Source: Deinococcus puniceus (GTDB lineage Bacteria > Deinococcota > Deinococci > Deinococcales > Deinococcaceae). From it: DNA of 64,000 nucleotides. The notes beneath the pieces are model-generated. The model ran no database searches. It was not told the DNA's origin and worked only from the letters and a program-made list of their open reading frames with translations. Every line of letters starts with the position of its first letter. The stretch's first letter is position 1. The stretch spans positions 2,453,501 through 2,517,500 of the forward strand of contig NZ_CP011387.1 of assembly GCF_001644565.1 (NCBI RefSeq), given 5' to 3'. Below, one piece after another: positions 1 through 9,076 of this stretch. The translations under genes were made by a program, and so were the position numbers.

Positions 1-13
1 TCTATGCAGCGGT

Positions 14-1048
14 CTATTTCTGTGCAAAGGCCGCTTCCAGCTTGGGAATCAGCTGGGCTTCGTGGGCACGTGCCGCCCGCAGCAGGGCATTCTTGACTGC
101 TCTGGCGTCGGCGCTGCCGTGCCCGATAAAGGCCAGCCCGCGCACGCCCACCAGAATGCTGGCCCCGTAGGTGCTGGGATCCATGCGTTCTGCGAGGCCC
201 CGCAGTGCACCGCGTACCAGCAGGCCGCCCAGCTTGCTTTTCAGGGTGCTGCCCAACGCCTCGCGCACCCAGCCGAACAGCACTTTGGCTTCTCCCTCGG
301 CCAGTTTCAGCACCACGTTTCCGGTAAAACCGTCGGTGACGACAATATCGGTGGTGCCCAAAAAGATGTCGCGGCCCTCGATGTTGCCGTGAAAGTTCAG
401 GGTTTTGCCGTGCATGTCGCGCAGCAGGGCGTGGGTCTCCAGCACCAGCGCACTGCCCTTGTGGTCTTCTTCGCCAATGCTGAGCAGGCCCACCGTGGGG
501 TTTTCCTTGTCCTCCACCACGCGCAGGTACACGCTCGCCAGCCGCGCCCACTGCGCCAGATACTGCGCCTTCACGTCGGCGTTTGCCCCGGCATCCAGCA
601 GGGTGGTAAAGCCCGATTTGGCAGGCAGATGGGTCAGAATCGCGGGCCGGTCTACGCCTTTAATGCGGCCCAGAGTGAGCAGGGCGCTCGCCATCGTGGC
701 TCCGCTGTGGCCCATGCTGACGGCGGCAGCGGCCTTGCCCTCCTTCACCAGACGGGTACACACGTTGATGCTGGCCTCGGTGCGGCTCCGCACGTCGCTG
801 GCGTGTTCGTCCATCCCGATCACATCGGCGGCGTCTACCACTTCCAGTGGCAGGCCAGAGCTTCCGGCGTATTTGCCCAGTTCGGCGTGCAGCTTCACGC
901 GGTCACCGACCAGCAGCACCGACACGCCCGCGCGGGCGGCCAACACCGCGCCCTCTACATTGGGCAGCGCACCGAAATCGCCCCCCACCGCGTCCAGCGC
1001 CATCGGCAGGGCAGATGCGGCGCTGGGAACTTCTGCTTTAGCGGTCAT
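14..1048 (-). CDS. plsX: Phosphate acyltransferase PlsX
   Basis: Makes acyl-phosphate from acyl-ACP and inorganic phosphate, the acyl donor for PlsY in membrane phospholipid synthesis; a peripheral cytoplasmic enzyme. The protein is 344 aa, the usual PlsX length. It has the N-terminal ALDAVGGDFGALPNVEGA motif (family MDxMGGD-type) and the conserved late-middle segment VTDGFTGNVVLKLAEG. The ATG lies inside the last codons of the upstream NYN gene (11-base overlap), which suggests translational coupling. It links functionally to the fab genes near 42-47 kb. In many bacteria plsX sits beside rpmF and fabH; here it does not. Confidence 0.96.
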   Translation of the reverse strand: MTAKAEVPSAASALPMALDAVGGDFGALPNVEGAVLAARAGVSVLLVGDRVKLHAELGKYAGSSGLPLEVVDAADVIGMDEHASDVRSRTEASINVCTRLVKEGKAAAAVSMGHSGATMASALLTLGRIKGVDRPAILTHLPAKSGFTTLLDAGANADVKAQYLAQWARLASVYLRVVEDKENPTVGLLSIGEEDHKGSALVLETHALLRDMHGKTLNFHGNIEGRDIFLGTTDIVVTDGFTGNVVLKLAEGEAKVLFGWVREALGSTLKSKLGGLLVRGALRGLAERMDPSTYGASILVGVRGLAFIGHGSADARAVKNALLRAARAHEAQLIPKLEAAFAQK

Positions 1049-1652
1049 CCGCGTCGGTCAGGGCCGCTGACGTGTAGAAAGGACGGGTCTCGGTGCCGCG
1101 TGTCTCCGCGCTTCTGCCGCCTTCGCTGGGCAGGCGGTAGCCGGGGCGCTCCACTTGCTCCCGAATGTCCTTGAAATCCACATACCCATCGGCGGCGTTG
1201 CGGAGTTCGTAGCTGGTCATCTCGGGAATGCTGGCCACCACGACGCGCTTGCCCCGCGCCCGCAGCACTTCCACCGGGCGCTCGAAATCGCCGTCGCCCG
1301 TCAGCAGCACCGCCGTATCGAACCGCTCGGAAGTCGTCAGCAAATCGGTCACAATTTCTATATCGAGGCTGGCTCGCCTATGCGTATCGCCGTGCTCGTC
1401 TGTATTCTCACGCAGAGGCCGGGTACGCACCGTGTACCCCATATAGGTCAGCGCGTCTATAAAGCGTTTTTGCTTGTCGTCCATAGGCAGCGGCACGGCG
1501 GTGTAATAAAAGGCGTTGTACAGCACGCCGTAGCCCGCAAAATGCTCCAGAATCTTGCGGTGATCGAAGTTCCAGCCGAGGCGCTTGGCTGCTGCGTACA
1601 CGTTTGCGCCATCAATAAATAATGCAATTCGTTCCATTTGAATACCGTCCAT
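1038..1652 (-). CDS. NYN domain (LabA/DUF88-like) protein
   Basis: A PIN-like putative nuclease of the NYN/LabA-DUF88 family. The N-terminus ALFIDGANVYAAAK carries the first acidic residue, DIEIVTDLL a middle acidic cluster, and LLTGDGDFERPVEVLRARGK the conserved GDGDF acidic motif, so the metal-binding set looks complete. I chose the ATG at 1652 because GGAGG lies 8 bases upstream; the frame is open further to 1709 and a later ATG occurs at 1637. About 204 aa, with a polar C-terminal tail after residue 170. The family is thought to act on RNA or DNA; the substrate here is unknown. It overlaps plsX by 11 bases. Confidence 0.85.
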   Translation of the reverse strand: MDGIQMERIALFIDGANVYAAAKRLGWNFDHRKILEHFAGYGVLYNAFYYTAVPLPMDDKQKRFIDALTYMGYTVRTRPLRENTDEHGDTHRRASLDIEIVTDLLTTSERFDTAVLLTGDGDFERPVEVLRARGKRVVVASIPEMTSYELRNAADGYVDFKDIREQVERPGYRLPSEGGRSAETRGTETRPFYTSAALTDADDR

Positions 1653-1813
1653 TGGTCTTGCCTCCATCGAATAGATCATACTGATAAGTGGTGCTGAATC
1701 GTCTTTCAAGCTGACAATACCGGGATAAGAAGAGAATTGAGATTCGGCGCGCTCCCCCTAAGATCTGGCCCCTAAGATAACGCAAGCGGGCAAAAGAAAG
1801 GCAGGCCAGAGGA

Positions 1814-2173
1814 TCAGGCTCCGGGGCGCGGAATCTGGGGCCGCGCCTGCTCTAGGCCCACGGCGTTCAGGGCCGCCCAGACATCGGCCCGCAACCCAGC
1901 CAGATCAATCCCCGCGTACTCGGCGGGCAAGGTGTCCAGATACTGTTCGGCCTTGGTAAAATTGCGGTGCGCCAGACTGCCGTGATGCCAGCGTTTGTGC
2001 AGGGCCGCCGCCAGCAAAATTAGGGCCGACAAGCAGGCCCGCTCCTCGCCTGTAGCCCGCAGCCACACGCCTTCCCACGCCTCGTGCGCTTCCCACCAGT
2101 GGCGTGCATTAAACAGCCGGATGCCTTCTTGCCACGCCTCTGAATCCCGCGCCTGTAAATCCGATGCTGCCAT
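1814..2173 (-). CDS. DUF309 family protein
   Basis: A 119-aa protein of the DUF309 family, recognised by the FNARHWWEAHEAWEGVW signature near residues 21-37 and the helical ALILLAAALHKRWHHG segment. The family forms a small all-helical fold of unproven function, common in Deinococcus-Thermus and cyanobacteria. A -10 like box (2180-2185) ends 6 bases before the ATG and no Shine-Dalgarno sequence is visible, so the mRNA is probably leaderless. It diverges from the thioredoxin gene. Confidence 0.85.
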   Translation of the reverse strand: MAASDLQARDSEAWQEGIRLFNARHWWEAHEAWEGVWLRATGEERACLSALILLAAALHKRWHHGSLAHRNFTKAEQYLDTLPAEYAGIDLAGLRADVWAALNAVGLEQARPQIPRPGA

Positions 2174-2179
2174 GCCCCA

Positions 2180-2185
2180 ACAGTA
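2180..2185 (-). promoter_or_regulatory. -10 box of leaderless DUF309 gene
   Basis: TACTGT on the minus strand, followed by 6 bases and the ATG at 2173. The spacing puts the transcription start at or next to the start codon. Confidence 0.5.
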
Positions 2186-2270
2186 AGGCCGGTGACAGCG
2201 TATGACGCGGCCATGAACGATGGGTTAGGTCACCCCCATATGCCGCCTATCTGCCCGGTGTACAGCGGCG

Positions 2271-2276
2271 TATACT
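2271..2276 (+). promoter_or_regulatory. -10 box of leaderless trxA
   Basis: TATACT, 7 bases before the thioredoxin ATG. No Shine-Dalgarno sequence fits between them. No good -35 hexamer is seen. Confidence 0.6.
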
Positions 2277-2283
2277 TTATTTT

Positions 2284-2643
2284 ATGAAGCCTGTAGAACT
2301 CTCAGACAGCAATTTTACCGCCGAAATCAGCGAAGGCCTGACGCTGGTTGATTTCTGGGCACCGTGGTGTGGCCCGTGCCGCATCATCGCCCCAGTGATA
2401 GAGGAATTGGCTGGGCAGTACGAAGGCCGCGTCAAAATCGGTAAGCTGAACGTCGATGACAACCCGATGGTGCAGGGCCAGTACCGCGTGATGAGCATTC
2501 CCACGCTGATCTTGTTCAAGGACGGCCAGCCCGTAGAAGGCGTCGTGGGCGCACAGCCCAAGCGGGCCTTCGAAGCCCTACTTGACAAGTATGCCGTGAC
2601 TGCCCAAGCCCCCGCCGCTGTAGAAAGCGTCTCGGCCAACTAA
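2284..2643 (+). CDS. trxA: Thioredoxin
   Basis: A cytoplasmic thiol-disulfide reductant. The 119-aa protein has the thioredoxin fold with the active site FWAPWCGPCR (near residues 24-33), the cis-proline segment MSIPTLILF and the following GVVGAQPK. A C-terminal extension rich in Ala, Pro and Val makes it slightly longer than the ~105-aa family core. It stands alone between a leaderless-type -10 box and a rho-independent terminator, so it is a monocistronic unit. Confidence 0.95.
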   Translation: MKPVELSDSNFTAEISEGLTLVDFWAPWCGPCRIIAPVIEELAGQYEGRVKIGKLNVDDNPMVQGQYRVMSIPTLILFKDGQPVEGVVGAQPKRAFEALLDKYAVTAQAPAAVESVSAN

Positions 2644-2660
2644 AGCCAACCAGCAGCGAG

Positions 2661-2686
2661 CCGCCTCCGATTTGGGGGCGGTTTTT
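2661..2686 (+). terminator. Rho-independent terminator after trxA
   Basis: CCGCCTCC and GGGGGCGG form an 8-bp stem (one G-T pair) around a 5-base loop, followed by TTTTT. Confidence 0.8.
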
Positions 2687-2708
2687 GTTGGGCTGGGTAT
2701 GAGGGCTT

Positions 2709-2734
2709 GGTCTAAGGGTCGAAGGGACTAAAGG
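2709..2734. repeat. GTCTAAGGGTC-type intergenic repeat
   Basis: Begins GGTCTAAGGGTCGAAGGGAC. The same TCTAAGGG/TCTAGGG units recur in intergenic DNA at 37717-37740, 47513-47535, 47699-47730, 58241-58264 and 63837-63863. Confidence 0.55.
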
Positions 2735-2815
2735 CTGCAAGAGCCAAAGCAAAAGTCAAAGCCGTGCAGCACCAGCAAAAACGAAATTTCATGAGCCACC
2801 CTTAAACCCGCCCAC

Positions 2816-3388
2816 TCAGAACCGCACCACGTCCGGCGGCGTCCACGCGTGCAGCGCCTCCCCTAGCAAAATCTCGCCCTCTTCCCATTCGCCGTGCCCG
2901 CTGTTTTCGTTGATATGCCCTGCTTCGCCCGCCGAGACCAGATCGGCTTCCCACGCTTCGGCAAAGGCGGTGGCGCGGTCTAGGGTTACATACGGGTCGT
3001 TTTCGCTGGCAATGATCAGGGTGGGAAAGGGGAGCGGCTGCATGGGAATCGGAGCCATCTGGCACACCACTGGGTCGGCTTCCAGCATTCCGGGTTGCTC
3101 GGCGTCGGTAGGGGCCACCAGCAGCGCCCCGCGCACCCGCTCATGACCGCCATAAATCTGCGCCCAATGCACAATCGTCAGCACGCCGCAGGAATGGCCC
3201 GCCAGCACCAGTTCGCCGGGAGTGACGTCTATGGCTTCTTGCAATCTGGCCGACCACCCTGCCGGGGTCGGGTCTTCCCAATCGTCCTGCACCACGCGGG
3301 CCGCGCCGAATTTGGTCTCCCACAGCGTTTGCCAGTGCTGCGGCCCACTGTCGCCAAGGCCGGGAACGATAATCAGGGTTGGGGTCAT
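2816..3388 (-). CDS. RBBP9/YdeN-type serine hydrolase
   Basis: A 190-aa alpha/beta hydrolase of the RBBP9/YdeN family, recognised by the start TLIIVPGLGDSGPQHWQTLW. The nucleophile elbow is AGHSCG, the acidic residue is in ASENDPYV, and the histidine is in AGHIN; these sit in the order and spacing expected for a Ser-Asp-His triad. The physiological substrate is unknown. A TACCCT box 6 bases before the ATG suggests a leaderless mRNA. It runs convergent with trxA. Confidence 0.88.
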   Translation of the reverse strand: MTPTLIIVPGLGDSGPQHWQTLWETKFGAARVVQDDWEDPTPAGWSARLQEAIDVTPGELVLAGHSCGVLTIVHWAQIYGGHERVRGALLVAPTDAEQPGMLEADPVVCQMAPIPMQPLPFPTLIIASENDPYVTLDRATAFAEAWEADLVSAGEAGHINENSGHGEWEEGEILLGEALHAWTPPDVVRF

Positions 3389-3394
3389 GGGAAA

Positions 3395-3400
3395 AGGGTA
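3395..3400 (-). promoter_or_regulatory. -10 box of leaderless RBBP9-like hydrolase
   Basis: TACCCT on the minus strand, 6 bases before the ATG at 3388; no ribosome-binding site between. Confidence 0.55.
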
Positions 3401-3432
3401 GCAGAGGCAGACAAAATAATTTCAGGCCAAAA

Positions 3433-3457
3433 CAAAAACCCCCCGCACAGGGCGGGG
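3433..3457 (-). terminator. Terminator of the rpmJ-rplQ (alpha) operon
   Basis: On the minus strand CCCCGC-CCTGT-GCGGGG is followed by GGTTTTTG, about 30 bases after the rplQ stop. Confidence 0.85.
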
Positions 3458-3488
3458 AGCGTTCGTCAGTCTTGAACTGAAGAGGGCT

Positions 3489-3839
3489 TTAGACGAGTTC
3501 GATCAGGGCCATCGTCACACCGTCGCCCCGGCGGGTGCCGATGCGGAGGATGCGCGTGTAGCCGCCGGGACGCTCGGCGTACTTGGGAGCCACTTCGTCC
3601 ATGACCTTGCGAACGACCATGATGTCGTGGATGTCGCGGGCCACCAGACGGCGGGCGTGCAGGTCGCCACCTTTGGCGGTGGTGATCAGCTTCTCTACGA
3701 AAGGACGCAGCTCTTTGGCTTTCGTGAGGGTCGTCTGGATACGGCCCTCGCGCAGCAGTGCCGTGGCTTGGGCGCGGGCCAAAGCGGTACGGGAACTGCT
3801 GTTGCGGTTGAGCTTGCGGCCACTTTTACCGTGACGCAT
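3489..3839 (-). CDS. rplQ: 50S ribosomal protein L17
   Basis: Large-subunit protein near the exit-tunnel region. The 116-aa protein opens [20 protein letters not shown] and contains the conserved [23 protein letters not shown] block and the C-terminal [14 protein letters not shown], all diagnostic for L17. It is the last gene of the rpmJ-rpsM-rpsK-rpsD-rpoA-rplQ operon, 54 bases after rpoA, and is followed by a strong terminator. Confidence 0.97.
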   Translation of the reverse strand: MRHGKSGRKLNRNSSSRTALARAQATALLREGRIQTTLTKAKELRPFVEKLITTAKGGDLHARRLVARDIHDIMVVRKVMDEVAPKYAERPGGYTRILRIGTRRGDGVTMALIELV

Positions 3840-3893
3840 GAGGAATCTCCTTGAGAATAGGCGTGACTGCCTAGAGATGAATGGGCGAAAAGA

Positions 3894-4895
3894 TCAGTCG
3901 CGCAGCGCGAGGCCGAACTGTGCCAACTGCTGCTTGATCTCGTCGAGGCTGCGCTCACCGATGCCGGGAACCTTTTTCAGGTCGCGGTCAGAGAGGGCGC
4001 ACAGGGCGTCCACACTGTCGATGCCTTCTTCTTTCAAAGAGTGCAGGACGCGGGTGGTGAGGCCGAGGCCCTCGAGGGTCACGCGGGGCGTGTCGAGATC
4101 GGCGGGGTAAGGCTGAGGATTGATGCTGAGTTCAGGCTGACGGGGCAGGTCGTACACGCTGGGCGCACTGGGCGCGGCAGGCGTGTAGATGGGCGTCTGG
4201 ACTTCCGGCGCGAGGGCAGGAAGGGTTTCGACGTTACCGAACACCGTGAGTTCATCACGCAGAATCTCGACAGCTTTGTCGAGCGATTCCTGAGGGGTCG
4301 TGCTGCCGTCCGTCCAAATCCGAATAATCAAACGGTCAAGGTCGGTCTGCTGTCCCACGCGGGTATTTTCCACATGGTAGGCCACACGGCGCACCGGAGA
4401 GAACATCGCGTCAACAGGAATAGAGTTGATGCGGTCTTTGGTGGCGTGCTTGTCGGCGGGCACGTACCCTTCGCCTTCCTCCACGCGCACTTCCATCACC
4501 AGCTTGCCGTCTTCGGCCAGGGTAGCGATGTGCAGGTCAGGGTTGACGATTTCGGCGTCGCTCGGAACCTCGAAGGCACTGGCCCGCACGATCCCTTCAC
4601 CCTGCGCACGCAGCGTCAGGGTTTTGGGGCCGGGGGCGTGAAAACGCACAACCATTTCCTTGAGGTTCAGAATCAACTGAATGACGTCTTCTTTGACGCC
4701 AGGGATGGTGCTGAATTCGTGGAGGACGTCTTCGATGTACACGCTGGTGACAGCGGTACCGGGGATCGAAGACATCAGGATGCGGCGGACAGGATTCCCG
4801 ATGGTGACGCCGTAACCGCGCGTGAGCGGCTCTAGGACAAATTCGCCGTAATCGCCGTCCACGCGGGCTTTGAGTTGAGGGCGCTTCTGATCCAC
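3894..4895 (-). CDS. rpoA: RNA polymerase alpha subunit
   Basis: Dimerises to nucleate core RNA polymerase and contacts promoter DNA and activators. It is 333 aa. The N-terminal domain contains GYGVTIGNPVRRILMSSIPG; a linker rich in Pro and Ala near residues 230-260 leads to the C-terminal domain with GLTTRVLHSLKEEGIDSV and KVPGIGERSLDEI. The start is GTG at 4895, with GGAGG 5 bases upstream. It lies between rpsD and rplQ, the standard alpha-operon order. Confidence 0.97.
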   Translation of the reverse strand: MDQKRPQLKARVDGDYGEFVLEPLTRGYGVTIGNPVRRILMSSIPGTAVTSVYIEDVLHEFSTIPGVKEDVIQLILNLKEMVVRFHAPGPKTLTLRAQGEGIVRASAFEVPSDAEIVNPDLHIATLAEDGKLVMEVRVEEGEGYVPADKHATKDRINSIPVDAMFSPVRRVAYHVENTRVGQQTDLDRLIIRIWTDGSTTPQESLDKAVEILRDELTVFGNVETLPALAPEVQTPIYTPAAPSAPSVYDLPRQPELSINPQPYPADLDTPRVTLEGLGLTTRVLHSLKEEGIDSVDALCALSDRDLKKVPGIGERSLDEIKQQLAQFGLALRD

Positions 4896-4908
4896 TGGGG
4901 CCTCCGTG

Positions 4909-5526
<618 letters not shown>

Positions 5527-5586
5527 GTTACGAACTCCTTAGCGGTCAAGCTGCTCTCAGTTGACCGGGTCTGCGGCCCTCTGGTG

Positions 5587-5642
5587 CCCGTTTCCTTGCC
5601 GGTGGTGCGGCTTTCCCGGCGAAGAACCGAGGCGGAAACGGG
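5587..5642 (-). other. Structured intercistronic RNA between rpsK and rpsD
   Basis: CCCGTTTCC (5587-5595) pairs perfectly with GGAAACGGG (5634-5642). Inside it, GCCGG (5598-5602) pairs with CCGGC (5616-5620). A further GGTCAA/TTGACC pair lies closer to rpsD, near 5544-5566. No U-tract follows, so this is not an obvious terminator. It could be an S4 autoregulatory or processing structure; that role is inference. Confidence 0.45.
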
Positions 5643-5665
5643 GCAGGTGGGCGCGCGCGTGTGCT

Positions 5666-6061
5666 TTAAGCGCGGTGCTTTTTCTTGGGGCGGCAGCCGT
5701 TGTGAGGCACGGGGGTGTCGTCCATGATGGACTTCACTTCGATGCCGCTGGCCTGAATAGCGCGGATGGCCTGTTCACGGCCAGAGCCGCTGCCACGCAC
5801 GATCACGTCGACGATGTTCATGCCGAAGGTTTGCTGCGCCTTCTTCACGGCGTCGGCGGCGGCGAGCTGGGCAGCGTAGGGCGTGCCCTTCTTGCTGCCC
5901 TTGTAGCCAATCGTGCCGCCACTCGACCAAGCAACGCTGTTGCCTTCAAGGTCGGTGATGGTCACGATGGTGTTGTTGTAGCTCGCGTGAACATAAGCGC
6001 GGCCTGCGCTGATGTTGCGGCGAGCGCGGCGGGGGGTCTTGCCTTTGGTTGATTTTGCCAT
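5666..6061 (-). CDS. rpsK: 30S ribosomal protein S11
   Basis: Platform protein of the 30S subunit near the E site. The 131-aa product has the [20 protein letters not shown] and [18 protein letters not shown] (here [14 protein letters not shown]) blocks and the C-terminal [17 protein letters not shown], which are family-diagnostic. It sits 6 bases after rpsM and 139 bases before rpsD. Confidence 0.97.
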   Translation of the reverse strand: MAKSTKGKTPRRARRNISAGRAYVHASYNNTIVTITDLEGNSVAWSSGGTIGYKGSKKGTPYAAQLAAADAVKKAQQTFGMNIVDVIVRGSGSGREQAIRAIQASGIEVKSIMDDTPVPHNGCRPKKKHRA

Positions 6062-6067
6062 GGCTTA

Positions 6068-6447
6068 TTACTTCCTCGCCGCTTTCTTCTTACCGGCGAC
6101 GGTCTTGCGCGGCCCTTTACGGGTACGGGCATTCGTCTTGGTACGCTGGCCGCGCACGGGCAACCCACGGCGGTGACGCAGACCACGGTAAGCGCCGATG
6201 TCCATCAAGCGCTTGATGTTCTGGCCAACTTCGCTGCGGAGATCGCCTTCGACTTTGTAGGTCTTCTCGACGGCTTCACGCAGGGTGGACTGCTCGGCTT
6301 CGGTCAGGTTCTTGACGCGGGTATCGGGGCTAATGCCGGTACGCGCCAGGACTTCCTTAGCACGGGTCAGGCCGATGCCGTAGATGTAGGTCAGACCGAT
6401 TTCGATCCGCTTTTCGCGGGGAAGGTCAACGCCTGCAATACGGGCCA

Positions 6448-6448
<1 letters not shown>
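6068..6448 (-). CDS. rpsM: 30S ribosomal protein S13
   Basis: Head protein of the 30S subunit that contacts 23S rRNA and the P-site tRNA. 126 aa, from [20 protein letters not shown] to a Lys-rich tail [13 protein letters not shown]. The frame is open well upstream, but the ATG at 6448 matches the family start and overlaps the rpmJ stop by one base (TAATG), so translation is probably coupled. Confidence 0.97.
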
Positions 6449-6580
<132 letters not shown>

Positions 6581-6781
6581 GAACCGCCACCCATCTTGGT
6601 GACCGCTTAGCTGCGCTCGACCCTCTGGCCCTGCACGCTGGCAGAACGGGAGAATCTCTTTGGGCAACAAACCCCTGAACCTACGTGTGCGCCGTTTTCA
6701 GTGGGGCTTTTGGCTGACGCCTAGGCCCAAACTGCAACTGCGCCTCCTCAAATCCCGCCCAGAGCCTAAGCTCGTGGGGCG

Positions 6782-7039
6782 TTATTTGCGGTAGACGATG
6801 CGCCCACGGCTGGTGTCGTAGGGGCTGATTTCCAGAACCACACGGTCTCCGGGCAAAATACGGATGTAGTGAATTCGCATTTTACCGCTGATGTACGCCA
6901 GCAGGTCATGTCCAGTGTCCAGCTTCACGCGGAACGTGGTGTTCGGCAAAGCCTCCTCCACGACGCCCTCAGCCCGAACGGTATCGGACTCTTCCTTCTT
7001 ACGCTTTTCCCGCTGTTCCGGCATTTTTCGTCTTGCCAC
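6782..7039 (-). CDS. infA: Translation initiation factor IF-1
   Basis: An OB-fold protein that binds the A site of the 30S subunit during initiation. The core [20 protein letters not shown] through [14 protein letters not shown] is typical. I place the start at GTG (7039, MARRKMPEQ...) because GGAGG lies 4 bases upstream. An ATG at 7024 gives the shorter 80-aa form but lacks a well-placed ribosome-binding site. A basic N-terminal extension (REKRKKEES) precedes the OB fold. A 220-base gap separates it from rpmJ. Confidence 0.93.
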   Translation of the reverse strand: MARRKMPEQREKRKKEESDTVRAEGVVEEALPNTTFRVKLDTGHDLLAYISGKMRIHYIRILPGDRVVLEISPYDTSRGRIVYRK

Positions 7040-7184
7040 GCAACCTCCAGGCTTGATGCAAGCCAAACGTAAAGGTATCACAGGTAAGCGCAAGGGGCAA
7101 GAGTGAAGAAAGACTAAAGAGGCGAGGCGTGCAGTTGTCCAAGCCTCATGGACAGCAGCACGCCTTTAGGTAGAAGAAGGTCTT

Positions 7185-8861
7185 TTAGCCCGCTTGCCAC
7201 ACGTCTTGCATTACTCGCCAGAGCAGTTCCGGCACAGTCTGGAAACTGTAGGGGGCATGAATCCGCTCCAGGCGTTGGTGATAGTCGCGTCCCCAAGGGC
7301 CGATGTTGACGATGGGAAACTCCAGGGCGTCGGCGGGCACAGGGTCTACGTGGGCCGGGTGCGGCGTCTGCTCGCGCAGGCAGTTCTGTTCGGGCAAGTT
7401 GGCCGCCTGTCCCAAAAAGCTCATGTCGGAGATTCCAGCAAAGTGGCCGCGCACGCGCAGGCTCAGGCCCGTTTGCAGCGCCAAGTCCTGCGTATGTCGC
7501 GCAATAGCCGCCTTGAGTACCGCGTCGGCGGTATGGTCGCCCAAATGCGTGTGTGGGTAATGCAGCGCCCCAAAGCCGAGGATGATGGCGGGACCGTCCA
7601 CTCCGGCGAGGCCCATCAGAGCCACCGTAATTTCACGGCTGGCCCGCAGGGGGTCGGGGCCAGACAGGGTGGATTCGATCCGCACCTGCACAGCTTCGGC
7701 TCCGACTCTGGCATCGGCCAACGCACGCAATTCGCCGTAAGTCAGCACTTTGGGATGCTGCACCATCAGGCGCGGGGCATTCAGGCTGCCCGCTCCCGCT
7801 GCCCGCCGTGCGAATTCGGCCTGAGACGAGGCCGCCACGTCGTCAGCCAGTCCCCGGAACAGGGCCAGAACCTCACTGGGCTGGCGCTGAACAGTCAGCA
7901 CATTGAAGGCGCACCAGACCCAAGCGGGCGTAGTCACGTCGTATTGGGTGCGGCTGTCACGCAACTCTAAGCAGGCAGGCGCGGCGGCTTCGCCCAACTC
8001 CGAGCGGTCGGCCAGTTCCGGGTTGGCTTCTACGCGGCGCAGCAATTCGGCGGTCATCAGGCTGGCACTCACGCCGTCGAAGGGGTAGGCGGCGTGCGTG
8101 GGGCAGCCCACCACCAACGCCGACAACAACACTTTGCCCACTGTGCCGAGGTACGCCGCCCGACCCTCTTCTCCGCTGCCTACATCGGCGGTGGCGTCCA
8201 GATTCAGGCCCGCCACCAGTTTCAGGTTGCGGCGGGCAGCAATATCAGGCAGGTCATGGGCCACCGCCCGCGCTCCGCTGGAACGGCCTTCTTCGTCAGG
8301 AGTCGCCACGAACAGCAGGTTGCCGGGCCGCTGCTCGGGCGGCAGTTGGCTGTAATGTTCCAGCACCGCCAGCCCCGCCGCCAAGCCCCCTTTCATGTCC
8401 AGCAGGCCGCGTCCGGGCAGGAATTCCCCCGACTGCAAATCCGCCAGAGCCAACCGCTCGGCTGCCTCCAGGCCCCGGCTCACCGACTGGGTTTCCAGGG
8501 TGTGACACATGGTTTCCATCAGCGCCTCGGTTTGTCCAGCCAACGGTTGCCACGCGCCGTAGTCGTCGGTACTGACCGTATCGTAGTGGCCTGCCAGCAG
8601 CACAGTCTGCGTGCCCTGACCCTCCACGAGCGCGTACACGTTCCAGGCATCATGGCCGGAACGGGCGCGGCCCAGCCACACATTCTCCGGGTGGGCGGCA
8701 AAAATAGGCCAGCGCCTTAGCTCGGCTTCCAGCAGGCCCGCGAAGGCCGTTTCTCCGGGCTGCCCGGTCACGCTCGGCCAACTGGTCAGCAGGAGCGCCA
8801 GTTCGCGGGCACGCGCAAACCAGTCACCCTGCACTGTGGGGGTCAGAAGTGGAGCGGTCAT
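7185..8861 (-). CDS. RocB-like M20 family metallopeptidase
   Basis: A 558-aa zinc amidohydrolase/peptidase of the M20 family, most like the long RocB (arginine-degradation) branch. Metal-site motifs are GHYDTVST (His-x-Asp), LDMKGGLAAG (bridging Asp) and TPDEEGRSSGA (Glu pair). The C-terminal third carries the second fold, including ISDMSFLGQAANLPEQNC. In Bacillus RocB is in arginine catabolism, but no other roc gene is nearby, so the substrate is open. A possible promoter lies at 8874-8902. Confidence 0.82.
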   Translation of the reverse strand: MTAPLLTPTVQGDWFARARELALLLTSWPSVTGQPGETAFAGLLEAELRRWPIFAAHPENVWLGRARSGHDAWNVYALVEGQGTQTVLLAGHYDTVSTDDYGAWQPLAGQTEALMETMCHTLETQSVSRGLEAAERLALADLQSGEFLPGRGLLDMKGGLAAGLAVLEHYSQLPPEQRPGNLLFVATPDEEGRSSGARAVAHDLPDIAARRNLKLVAGLNLDATADVGSGEEGRAAYLGTVGKVLLSALVVGCPTHAAYPFDGVSASLMTAELLRRVEANPELADRSELGEAAAPACLELRDSRTQYDVTTPAWVWCAFNVLTVQRQPSEVLALFRGLADDVAASSQAEFARRAAGAGSLNAPRLMVQHPKVLTYGELRALADARVGAEAVQVRIESTLSGPDPLRASREITVALMGLAGVDGPAIILGFGALHYPHTHLGDHTADAVLKAAIARHTQDLALQTGLSLRVRGHFAGISDMSFLGQAANLPEQNCLREQTPHPAHVDPVPADALEFPIVNIGPWGRDYHQRLERIHAPYSFQTVPELLWRVMQDVWQAG

Positions 8862-8873
8862 GCGGCCAACCTG

Positions 8874-8902
8874 GCCTTACGCCACGCCTGCGAATTCGTC
8901 AA
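8874..8902 (-). promoter_or_regulatory. Possible promoter of the M20 peptidase gene
   Basis: TTGACG, a 17-base spacer and TAAGGC on the minus strand, 12 bases before the ATG at 8861. The -35 is good; the -10 lacks the usual final T. Confidence 0.35.
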
Positions 8903-9022
8903 TGGCTCGCTGACATCCAAAAGCAACCCTAAGAGGAACATAAAGCTTAGTTTAAGCCCTCTGTATCATTTCTTCCAGCGCCTGCCTATTCGACTGCCAT
9001 GCCATTAAATCGGCAAGAGGAG

Positions 9023-9049
9023 GCGGGCAGGAGACTCTCCCCCGCCCGC
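9023..9049 (-). terminator. Hairpin after adk
   Basis: GCGGGC/GCCCGC outer stem with GGAGA/TCTCC inside, about 30 bases after the adk stop. There is only a weak T-rich tail. Confidence 0.45.
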
Positions 9050-9076
9050 TGATTTATGATTCACCCGCTGAAAAAA

